Below are positions 1 through 9,828 of a DNA stretch of 64,000 nt, piece after piece (position 1 is the stretch's first letter; every line of letters starts with the position of its first letter). The stretch comes from Auanema rhodensis (Eukaryota > Nematoda > Chromadorea > Rhabditida > Rhabditidae): contig OZ059897.1 in the NCBI GenBank assembly GCA_964057225.1, positions 18,786,001 through 18,850,000 of the forward strand, read 5' to 3'. A program made the position numbers and the translations under genes. The notes beneath the pieces were generated by a model. The model searched no databases. It was not told the origin of the DNA and saw nothing but the letters and a program-made list of their open reading frames with translations.

Positions 1-51
1 ATTTTTAAGCTAGCGCAAATCTGATAACACAGATCGACGCAGCTTAAAAAT
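1..51. other. Large dyad, nested hairpin-capable element, present in every monomer
   Basis: ATTTTTAAGCT at offsets 1-11 is the exact reverse complement of AGCTTAAAAAT at 41-51. Inside it GCG (13-15) can pair with CGC (38-40), and ATCTG (19-23) with CAGAT (30-34) around a 6-base loop. In this reference copy the three stems nest into one long imperfect hairpin or cruciform. Many later copies break the outer stem at offsets 5-6 (for example ATTTGAAAG from 703, ATTTTAAAG from 40014, ATTTATAAG from 52285). I saw no compensating change in the right arm. The dyad is seen directly; any function is inference. Confidence 0.85.
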
Positions 52-72
52 CCGCATCGAATGCACTATACT

Positions 73-93
73 ACATTGAGAAACGCTTAATAC
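73..93. other. Variable patch of the monomer
   Basis: Across the array this 21-base segment carries a disproportionate share of the variants: A73 to T (TTCATTG copies), G78 to A and G80 to A in combination, C86 to T, T87 to G, T88 to C or A, A89 to G, and A90 to C. At least eight of 21 positions are polymorphic in several copies each. The neighbouring stretch from about offset 94 to 176 is nearly invariant apart from recurrent changes at 99 and 132 and a few singletons. The contrast is seen directly. Whether it reflects relaxed constraint or conversion among a few founder types is inference. Confidence 0.7.
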
Positions 94-134
94 AAAAATT
101 AGTTATGATCGTTTGAAAAATGATGCATTAGTGT

Positions 135-162
135 ATGTTGAGTTTCCATGTACACTCAACAT
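135..162. other. 9-bp dyad with 10-base loop
   Basis: ATGTTGAGT (135-143) is the perfect reverse complement of ACTCAACAT (154-162), separated by the 10-base loop TTCCATGTAC. It lies in the conserved part of the monomer and is intact in nearly all copies. Rare exceptions are a loop change near 19455 and an arm change in the copy at 15796 (CAATATTGC). It could extrude as a small cruciform or be a binding site for a dimeric protein; the sequence alone cannot say which. Confidence 0.8.
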
Positions 163-176
163 TGCTTCCAAAAACA

Positions 177-209
177 TTTTGACAAAAATTTTTTCGAAAA
201 ATTTCAAAA
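177..209. other. A/T-tract region with 12-bp palindrome
   Basis: TTTTTCGAAAAA at 190-201 is a perfect palindrome inside a run of A and T tracts (AAAAA, TTTTTT, AAAAA, AAAA). It is flanked by TTTTGA (177-182) and TCAAAA (204-209), which are reverse complements of each other. Such A-tract composition is commonly associated with intrinsically curved satellite DNA. The central CG is changed to CA in six of the eight 349-bp copies (43875, 44224, 45626, 45975, 47026, 47375), abolishing the palindrome. The monomer at 22465 has lost one T of the T-tract. Confidence 0.75.
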
Positions 210-312
210 TAATTTAGCGAAAAGTAGATGTTTTTAGATTCCATTTTTCAAGGCAAAGACGATGGACAATGTTATTCAACGAAAAAATTAATTCTTCAGG
301 GTGAAAATCGAG

Positions 313-334
313 GATATAAGTGTGAACTTATATC
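313..334. other. 9-bp dyad with GTGA loop
   Basis: GATATAAGT (313-321) and ACTTATATC (326-334) are perfect reverse complements around a four-base GTGA loop, giving a compact hairpin. A second partial pairing is possible between CGAG (309-312) and CTCG (344-347). The common variant G313 to A (CGAGAATATAAG copies, for example from 9478) removes the outermost pair of the 9-bp stem. Confidence 0.8.
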
Positions 335-1053
335 AGTTGATATCTCGGTGCATTTTTAAGCTAGCGCAAATCTGATAACACAGATCGACGCAGCTTAAAA
401 ATCCGCATCGAATGCACTATACTTCATTGAGAAACGCTTAATACAAAAATTAGTTATGATCGTTTGAAAAATGATGCATTAGTGTATGTTGAGTTTCCAT
501 GTACACTCAACATTGCTTCCAAAAACATTTTGACAAAAATTTTTTCGAAAAATTTCAAAATAATTTTGCAAAAAGTAGATGTTTTAAGATTCCATTTTTC
601 AAGGCAAAGACGATGGACAATGTTATTCAACGAAAAAATTAATTCTTCAGGGTGAAAATCGAGGATATAAGTGTGAACTTATATCAGTTGATATCTCGGT
701 GCATTTGAAAGCTAGCGCAAATCTGATAACACAGATCGACGCAGCTTAAAAATCCGCATCGAATGCACTATACTACATTGAGAAACGCTTAATACAAAAA
801 TTAGTTATGATCGTTTGAAAAATGATGCATTAGTGTATGTTGAGTTTCCATGTACACTCAACATTGCTTCCAAAAACATTTTGACAAAAATTTTTTCGAA
901 AAATTTCAAAATAATTTAGCGAAAAGTAGATGTTTTTAGATTCCATTTTTCAAGGCAAAGACGATGGACAATGTTATTCAACGAAAAAATTAATTCTTCA
1001 GGGTGAAAATCGAGGATATAAGTGTGAACTTATATCAGTTGATATCTCGGTGC

Positions 1054-3159
1054 ATTTTTAAGCTAGCGCAAATCTGATAACACAGATCGACGCAGCTTAA
1101 AAATCCGCATCGAATGCACTATACTACATTGAGAAACGCTTAATACAAAAATCAGTTATGATCGTTTGAAAAATGATGCATTAGTGTATGTTGAGTTTCC
1201 ATGTACACTCAACATTGCTTCCAAAAACATTTTGACAAAAATTTTTTCGAAAAATTTCAAAATAATTTTGCAAAAAGTAGATGTTTTAAGATTCCATTTT
1301 TCAAGGCAAAGACGATGGACAATGTTATTCAACGAAAAAATTAATTCTTCAGGGTGAAAATCGAGGATATCAGTGTGAACTTATATCAGTTGATATCTCG
1401 GTGCATTTTTAAGCTAGCGCAAATCTGATAACACAGATCGACGCAGCTTAAAAATCCGCATCGAATGCACTATACTTCATTGAAAAACGCTTAATACAAA
1501 AATTAGTTATGATCGTTTGAAAAATGATGCATTAGTGTATGTTGAGTTTCCATGTACACTCAACATTGCTTCCAAAAACATTTTGACAAAAATTTTTTCG
1601 AAAAATTTCAAAATAATTTAGCAAAAAGTAGATGTTTTTAGATTCCATTTTTCAAGGCAAAGACGATGGACAATGTTATTCAACGAAAAAATTAATTCTT
1701 CAGGGTGAAAATCGAGGATATAAGTGTGAACTTATATCAGTTGATATCTCGGTGCATTTTTAAGCTAGCGCAAATCTGATAACACAGATCGACGCAGCTT
1801 AAAAATCCGCATCGAATGCACTATACTACATTGAGAAACGCTTAATACAAAAATTAGTTATGATCGTTTGAAAAATGATGCATTAGTGTATGTTGAGTTT
1901 CCATGTACACTCAACATTGCTTCCAAAAACATTTTGACAAAAATTTTTTCGAAAAATTTCAAAATAATTTAGCGAAAAGTAGATGTTTTTAGATTCCATT
2001 TTTCAAGGCAAAGACGATGGACAATGTTATTCAACGAAAAAATTAATTCTTCAGGGTGAAAATCGAGGATATAAGTGTGAACTTATATCAGTTGATATCT
2101 CGGTGCATTTTTAAGCTAGCGCAAATCTGATAACACAGATCGACGCAGCTTAAAAATCCGCATCGAATGCACTATACTACATTGAGAAACGCTTAATACA
2201 AAAATCAGTTATGATCGTTTGAAAAATGATGCATTAGTGTATGTTGAGTTTCCATGTACACTCAACATTGCTTCCAAAAACATTTTGACAAAAATTTTTT
2301 CGAAAAATTTCAAAATAATTTTGCAAAAAGTAGATGTTTTAAGATTCCATTTTTCAAGGCAAAGACGATGGACAATGTTATTCAACGAAAAAATTAATTC
2401 TTCAGGGTGAAAATCGAGGATATAAGTGTGAACTTATATCAGTTGATATCTCGGTGCATTTTTAAGCTAGCGCAAATCTGATAACACAGATCGACGCAGC
2501 TTAAAAATCCGCATCGAATGCACTATACTTCATTGAGAAACGCTTAATACAAAAATTAGTTATGATCGTTTGAAAAATGATGCATTAGTGTATGTTGAGT
2601 TTCCATGTACACTCAACATTGCTTCCAAAAACATTTTGACAAAAATTTTTTCGAAAAATTTCAAAATAATTTAGCAAAAAGTAGATGTTTTTAGATTCCA
2701 TTTTTCAAGGCAAAGACGATGGACAATGTTATTCAACGAAAAAATTAATTCTTCAGGGTGAAAATCGAGGATATAAGTGTGAACTTATATCAGTTGATAT
2801 CTCGGTGCATTTTTAAGCTAGCGCAAATCTGATAACACAGATCGACGCAGCTTAAAAATCCGCATCGAATGCACTATACTACATTGAGAAACGCTTAATA
2901 CAAAAATTAGTTATGATCGTTTGAAAAATGATGCATTAGTGTATGTTGAGTTTCCATGTACACTCAACATTGCTTCCAAAAACATTTTGACAAAAATTTT
3001 TTCGAAAAATTTCAAAATAATTTAGCGAAAAGTAGATGTTTTAAGATTCCATTTTTCAAGGCAAAGACGATGGACAATGTTATTCAACGAAAAAATTAAT
3101 TCTTCAGGGTGAAAATCGAGGATATAAGTGTGAACTTATATCAGTTGATATCTCGGTGC
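1054..3159 (+). repeat. Two copies of a 3-mer higher-order repeat (1053 bp)
   Basis: Monomers at 1054, 1405 and 1756 match those at 2107, 2458 and 2809 in order. The first has AAATCAG at offset 99 and TTTTGCA at 216-219; the second has TTCATTG and GCA; the third has ACATTGAG and GCG. The third members differ at offset 235 (TTTTTAG against TTTTAAG). The copy at 352 already carries a TTCATTG start combined with a TTTTGCA end, so it looks like a mosaic of the first two types. The typing was done by eye. Confidence 0.75.
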
Positions 3160-5265
3160 ATTTGAAAGCTAGCGCAAATCTGATAACACAGATCGACGCA
3201 GCTTAAAAATCCGCATCGAATGCACTTTACTACATTGAGAAACGCTTAATACAAAAATTAGTTATGATCGTTTGAAAAATGATGCATTAGTGTATGTTGA
3301 GTTTCCATGTACACTCAACATTGCTTCCAAAAACATTTTGACAAAAATTTTTTCGAAAAATTTCAAAATAATTTAGCGAAAAGTAGATGTTTTAAGATTC
3401 CATTTTTCAAGGCAAAGACGATGGACAATGTTATTCAACGAAAAAATTAATTCTTCAGGGTGAAAATCGAGGATATAAGTGTGAACTTATATCAGTTGAT
3501 ATCTCGGTGCATTTGAAAGCTAGCGCAAATCTGATAACACAGATCGACGCAGCTTAAAAATCCGCATCGAATGCACTATACTACATTGAGAAACGCTTAA
3601 TACAAAAATTAGTTATGATCGTTTGAAAAATGATGCATTAGTGTATGTTGAGTTTCCATGTACACTCAACATTGCTTCCAAAAACATTTTGACAAAAATT
3701 TTTTCGAAAAATTTCAAAATAATTTAGCGAAAAGTAGATGTTTTTAGATTCCATTTTTCAAGGCAAAGACGATGGACAATGTTATTCAACGAAAAAATTA
3801 TTTCTTCAGGGTGAAAATCGAGGATATAAGTGTGAACTTATATCAGTTGATATCTCGGTGCATTTTTAAGCTAGCGCAAATCTGATAACACAGATCGACG
3901 CAGCTTAAAAATCCGCATCGAATGCACTATACTTCATTGAGAAACGCTTAATACAAAAATTAGTTATGATCGTTTGAAAAATGATGCATTAGTGTATGTT
4001 GAGTTTCCATGTACACTCAACATTGCTTCCAAAAACATTTTGACAAAAATTTTTTCGAAAAATTTCAAAATAATTTAGCAAAAAGTAGATATTTTTAGAT
4101 TCCATTTTTCAAGGCAAAGACGATGGACAATGTTATTCAACGAAAAAATTAATTCTTCAGGGTGAAAATCGAGGATATAAGTGTGAACTTATATCAGTTG
4201 ATATCTCGGTGCATTTTTAAGCTAGCGCAAATCTGATAACACAGATCGACGCAGCTTAAAAATCCGCATCGAATGCACTATACTACATTGAGAAACGCTT
4301 AATACAAAAATTAGTTATGATCGTTTGAAAAATGATGCATTAGTGTATGTTGAGTTTCCATGTACACTCAACATTGCTTCCAAAAACATTTTGACAAAAA
4401 TTTTTTCGAAAAATTTCAAAATAATTTAGCGAAAAGTAGATGTTTTAAGATTCCATTTTTCAAGGCAAAGACGATGGACAATGTTATTCAACGAAAAAAT
4501 TAATTCTTCAGGGTGAAAATCGAGGATATAAGTGTGAACTTATATCAGTTGATATCTCGGTGCATTTGAAAGCTAGCGCAAATCTGATAACACAGATCGA
4601 CGCAGCTTAAAAATCCGCATCGAATGCACTATACTACATTGAGAAACGCTTAATACAAAAATTAGTTATGATCGTTTGAAAAATGATGCATTAGTGTATG
4701 TTGAGTTTCCATGTACACTCAACATTGCTTCCAAAAACATTTTGACAAAAATTTTTTCGAAAAATTTCAAAATAATTTAGCGAAAAGTAGATGTTTTTAG
4801 ATTCCATTTTTCAAGGCAAAGACGATGGACAATGTTATTCAACGAAAAAATTATTTCTTCAGGGTGAAAATCGAGGATATAAGTGTGAACTTATATCAGT
4901 TGATATCTCGGTGCATTTTTAAGCTAGCGCAAATCTGATAACACAGATCGACGCAGCTTAAAAATCCGCATCGAATGCACTATACTTCATTGAGAAACGC
5001 TTAATACAAAAATTAGTTATGATCGTTTGAAAAATGATGCATTAGTGTATGTTGAGTTTCCATGTACACTCAACATTGCTTCCAAAAACATTTTGACAAA
5101 AATTTTTTCGAAAAATTTCAAAATAATTTAGCAAAAAGTAGATGTTTTTAGATTCCATTTTTCAAGGCAAAGACGATGGACAATGTTATTCAACGAAAAA
5201 ATTATTTCTTCAGGGTGAAAATCGAGGATATAAGTGTGAACTTATATCAGTTGATATCTCGGTGC
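3160..5265 (+). repeat. Two copies of a second 3-mer arrangement (1053 bp)
   Basis: Monomers at 3160/3511/3862 correspond to 4213/4564/4915. Member 1 is GCG with TTTTAAG. Member 2 starts ATTTGAAAG, has GCG and ends TTATTTCTTC. Member 3 is TTCATTG with GCA. Differences include the start of member 1 (ATTTGAAAG against ATTTTTAAG), offset 291 of member 3, a CTTTACTAC singleton in the copy at 3160 and a GATATTTTTAG singleton in that at 3862. The set shares its monomer types with the first two members of the following 9-mer. Confidence 0.7.
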
Positions 5266-6669
5266 ATTTTTAAGCTAGCGCAAATCTGATAACACAGATC
5301 GACGCAGCTTAAAAATCCGCATCGAATGCACTATACTTCATTGAGAAACGCTTAATACAAAAATTAGTTATGATCGTTTGAAAAATGATGCATTAGTGTA
5401 TGTTGAGTTTCCATGTACACTCAACATTGCTTCCAAAAACATTTTGACAAAAATTTTTTCGAAAAATTTCAAAATAATTTAGCAAAAAGTAGATGTTTTT
5501 AGATTCCATTTTTCAAGGCAAAGACGATGGACAATGTTATTCAACGAAAAAATTAATTCTTCAGGGTGAAAATCGAGGATATAAGTATGAACTTATATCA
5601 GTTGATATCTCGGTGCATTTTTAAGCTAGCGCAAATCTGATAACACAGATCGACGCAGCTTAAAAATCCGCATCGAATGCACTATACTACATTGAGAAAC
5701 GCTTAATACAAAAATTAGTTATGATCGTTTGAAAAATGATGCATTAGTGTATGTTGAGTTTCCATGTACACTCAACATTGCTTCCAAAAACATTTTGACA
5801 AAAATTTTTTCGAAAAATTTCAAAATAATTTAGCGAAAAGTAGATGTTTTAAGATTCCATTTTTCAAGGCAAAGACGATGGACAATGTTATTCAACGAAA
5901 AAATTATTTCTTCAGGGTGAAAATCGAGGATATAAGTGTGAACTTATATCAGTTGATATCTCGGTGCATTTTTAAGCTAGCGCAAATCTGATAACACAGA
6001 TCGACGCAGCTTAAAAATCCGCATCGAATGCACTATACTACATTGAGAAACGCTTAATACAAAAATTAGTTATGATCGTTTGAAAAATGATGCATTAGTG
6101 TATGTTGAGTTTCCATGTACACTCAACATTGCTTCCAAAAACATTTTGACAAAAATTTTTTCGAAAAATTTCAAAATAATTTAGCGAAAAGTAGATGTTT
6201 TAAGATTCCATTTTTCAAGGCAAAGACGATGGACAATGTTATTCAACGAAAAAATTATTTCTTCAGGGTGAAAATCGAGGATATAAGTGTGAACTTATAT
6301 CAGTTGATATCTCGGTGCATTTTTAAGCTAGCGCAAATCTGATAACACAGATCGACGCAGCTTAAAAATCCGCATCGAATGCACTATACTTCATTGAGAA
6401 ACGCTTAATACAAAAATTAGTTATGATCGTTTGAAAAATGATGCATTAGTGTATGTTGAGTTTCCATGTACACTCAACATTGCTTCCAAAAACATTTTGA
6501 CAAAAATTTTTTCGAAAAATTTCAAAATAATTTAGCAAAAAGTAGATGTTTTTAGATTCCATTTTTCAAGGCAAAGACGATGGACAATGTTATTCAACGA
6601 AAAAATTAATTCTTCAGGGTGAAAATCGAGGATATAAGTGTGAACTTATATCAGTTGATATCTCGGTGC
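5266..6669 (+). repeat. Four monomers including an apparently identical tandem pair
   Basis: Monomers at 5617 and 5968 look identical over all 351 bases: ACATTGAG, GCG, TTTTAAG and TTATTTC. They are flanked by TTCATTG/GCA copies at 5266 and 6319. The copy at 5266 has a private G to A (AAGTATGAAC) near 5587. The pair reads as a single-monomer tandem duplication too recent to have diverged. Confidence 0.75.
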
Positions 6670-9600
6670 ATTTTTAAGCTAGCGCAAATCTGATAACACA
6701 GATCGACGCAGCTTAAAAATCCGCATCGAATGCACTATACTACATTGAGAAACGCTTAATACAAAAATTAGTTATGATCGTTTGAAAAATGATGCATTAG
6801 TGTATGTTGAGTTTCCATGTACACTCAACATTGCTTCCAAAAACATTTTGACAAAAATTTTTTCGAAAAATTTCAAAATAATTTAGCGAAAAGTAGATGT
6901 TTTAAGATTCCATTTTTCAAGGCAAAGACGATGGACAATGTTATTCAACGAAAAAATTAATTCTTCAGGGTGAAAATCGAGGATATAAGTGTGAACTTAT
7001 ATCAGTTGATATCTCGGTGCATTTGAAAGCTAGCGCAAATCTGATAACACAGATCGACGCAGCTTAAAAATCCGCATCGAATGCACTATACTACATTGAG
7101 AAACGCTTAATACAAAAATTAGTTATGATCGTTTGAAAAATGATGCATTAGTGTATGTTGAGTTTCCATGTACACTCAACATTGCTTCCAAAAACATTTT
7201 GACAAAAATTTTTTCGAAAAATTTCAAAATAATTTAGCGAAAAGTAGATGTTTTTAGATTCCATTTTTCAAGGCAAAGACGATGGACAATGTTATTCAAC
7301 GAAAAAATTATTTCTTCAGGGTGAAAATCGAGGATATAAGTGTGAACTTATATCAGTTGATATCTCGGTGCATTTTTAAGCTAGCGCAAATCTGATAACA
7401 CAGATCGACGCAGCTTAAAAATCCGCATCGAATGCACTATACTACATTGAGAAACGCTTAATACAAAAATTAGTTATGATCGTTTGAAAAATGATGCATT
7501 AGTGTATGTTGAGTTTCCATGTACACTCAACATTGCTTCCAAAAACATTTTGACAAAAATTTTTTCGAAAAATTTCAAAATAATTTAGCGAAAAGTAGAT
7601 GTTTTTAGATTCCATTTTTCAAGGCAAAGACGATGGACAATGTTATTCAACGAAAAAATTAATTCTTCAGGGTGAAAATCGAGGATATAAGTGTGAACTT
7701 ATATCAGTTGATATCTCGGTGCATTTTTAAGCTAGCGCAAATCTGATAACACAGATCGACGCAGCTTAAAAATCCGCATCGAATGCACTATACTACATTG
7801 AGAAACGCTTAATACAAAAATCAGTTATGATCGTTTGAAAAATGATGCATTAGTGTATGTTGAGTTTCCATGTACACTCAACATTGCTTCCAAAAACATT
7901 TTGACAAAAATTTTTTCGAAAAATTTCAAGATAATTTAGCAAAAAGTAGATGTTTTAAGATTCCATTTTTCAAGGCAAAGACGATGGACAATGTTATTCA
8001 ACGAAAAAATTAATTCTTCAGGGTGAAAATCGAGGATATAAGTGTGAACTTATATCAGTTGATATCTCGGTGCATTTGAAAGCTAGCGCAAATCTGATAA
8101 CACAGATCGACGCAGCTTAAAAATCCGCATCGAATGCACTATACTACATTGAGAAACGCTTAATACAAAAATTAGTTATGATCGTTTGAAAAATGATGCA
8201 TTAGTGTATGTTGAGTTTCCATGTACACTCAACATTGCTTCCAAAAACATTTTGACAAAAATTTTTTCGAAAAATTTCAAAATAATTTAGCGAAAAGTAG
8301 ATGTTTTTAGATTCCATTTTTCAAGGCAAAGACGATGGACAATGTTATTCAACGAAAAAATTATTTCTTCAGGGTGAAAATCGAGGATATAAGTGTGAAC
8401 TTATATCAGTTGATATCTCGGTGCATTTTTAAGCTAGCGCAAATCTAATAACACAGATCGACGCAGCTTAAAAATCCGCATCGAATGCACTATACTTCAT
8501 TGAGAAACGCTTAATACAAAAATTAGTTATGATCGTTTGAAAAATGATGCATTAGTGTATGTTGAGTTTCCATGTACACTCAACATTGCTTCCAAAAACA
8601 TTTTGACAAAAATTTTTTCGAAAAATTTCAAAATAATTTAGCGAAAAGTAGATGTTTTTAGATTCCATTTTTCAAGGCAAAGACGATGGACAATGTTATT
8701 CAACGAAAAAATTATTTCTTCAGGGTGAAAATCGAGGATATAAGTGTGAACTTATATCAGTTGATATCTCGGTGCATTTTTAAGCTAGCGCAAATCTGAT
8801 AACACAGATCGACGCAGCTTAAAAATCCGCATCGAATGCACTATACTACATTGAGAAACGCTTAATACAAAAATTAGTTATGATCGTTTGAAAAATGATG
8901 CATTAGTGTATGTTGAGTTTCCATGTACACTCAACATTGCTTCCAAAAACATTTTGACAAAAATTTTTTCGAAAAATTTCAAAATAATTTAGCGAAAAGT
9001 AGATGTTTTTAGATTCCATTTTTCAAGGCAAAGACGATGGACAATGTTATTCAACGAAAAAATTATTTCTTCAGGGTGAAAATCGAGGATATAAGTGTGA
9101 ACTTATATCAGTTGATATCTCGGTGCATTTTTAAGCTAGCGCAAATCTGATAACACAGATCGACGCAGCTTAAAAATCCGCATCGAATGCACTATACTAC
9201 ATTGAGAAACGCTTAATACAAAAATTAGTTATGATCGTTTGAAAAATGATGCATTAGTGTATGTTGAGTTTCCATGTACACTCAACATTGCTTCCAAAAA
9301 CATTTTGACAAAAATTTTTTCGAAAAATTTCAAAATAATTTAGCAAAAAGTAGATGTTTTTAGATTCCATTTTTCAAGGCAAAGACGATGGACAATGTTA
9401 TTCAACGAAGAAATTAATTCTTCAGGGTGAAAATCGAGGATATAAGTGTGAACTTATATCAGTTGATATCTCGGTGCATTTTTAAGCTAGCGCAAATCTG
9501 ATAACACAGATCGACGCAGCTTAAAAATCCGCATCGAATGCACTATACTACATTGAGAAACGCGTGATACAAAAATTAGTTATGATCGTTTGAAAAATGA

Positions 9601-9828
9601 TGCATTAGTGTATGTTGAGTTTCCATGTACACTCAACATTGCTTCCAAAAACATTTTGACAAAAATTTTTTCGAAAAATTTCAAAATAATTTAGCAAAAA
9701 GTAGATGTTTTTAGATTCCATTTTTCAAGGCAAAGACGATGGACAATGTTATTCAACGAAAAAATTATTTCTTCAGGGTGAAAATCGAGAATATAAGTGT
9801 GAACTTATATCAGTTGATATCTCGGTGA
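6670..9828 (+). repeat. 9-mer higher-order repeat, copy 1 (3159 bp)
   Basis: Nine monomers form a block that recurs immediately downstream with the same order of variants. Diagnostic members are the fourth (7723: AAATCAG, CAAGATAAT, TTTTAAG), sixth (8425: CTAATAAC with TTCATTG), eighth (9127: GAAGAAATTAATTC) and ninth (9478: CGTGATAC with CGAGAAT). This is the longest directly repeated HOR unit I can demonstrate. Its last base is A (9828) where nearly all copies have C. Confidence 0.9.

Larger units (their letters stand above)
1..351 (+). repeat. Reference monomer (copy 1)
   Basis: This copy serves as the reference for offsets used throughout. It has about 111 G or C in 351 bases by hand count. 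Diagnostic variable offsets elsewhere in the array are 5-6 (TT, GA, TA or AT), 53 and 58 (C or T), 73, 78, 80 and 86-90, 132 (T or C), 180 (T or C), 216, 219 (G or A, or 218-219 deleted), 235-236 (TA, AA or AT), 243 (A or T), 247 (T or C), 264 (G or A), 284 (A or G), 291 (A or T), 307, 313 (G or A) and 340/342 (A..A or G..T). The unit contains one GCTAGC, one ATGCAT and one GATATC hexamer; GATATC is lost in the 340/342 variant. Confidence 0.95.

Noticed and set aside
1-51. tRNA or other structured RNA gene
   Set aside because: The nested hairpin lacks tRNA arms and A/B box consensus, and the outer stem varies without compensation.
61-93. Promoter-like TATA element near ACTATACTAC
   Set aside because: In a 32% G+C repeat, TATA-like strings are expected by chance, and no transcript or gene lies downstream.
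177-209. CENP-B box (TTCGNNNNANNCGGG pattern)
   Set aside because: TTCGAAAAA matches only the first half; the CGGG half is missing here and elsewhere in the monomer.
1-351. Array derived from a transposon or insertion sequence
   Set aside because: No terminal inverted repeats bound the unit, no target-site duplications are visible and no transposase or reverse-transcriptase fragment is present. The 11-bp dyad spans only 51 bases inside the unit.
464-655. 63-codon open frame (also at 1166 and 2219) starting at TTG
   Set aside because: It is the same repeat sequence in three TTTTGCA copies, where A216 to T removes a stop. It does not exist in other monomers, has a non-ATG start, low-complexity AT-rich composition and no recognisable domain.
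5764-5991. 75-codon ATG open frame, repeated at 6115 and 63311
   Set aside because: It appears only where TTTTAAG and TTATTTC variants coincide and so remove two stops. The copies are identical because the monomers are. No ribosome-binding or family signal supports a gene.
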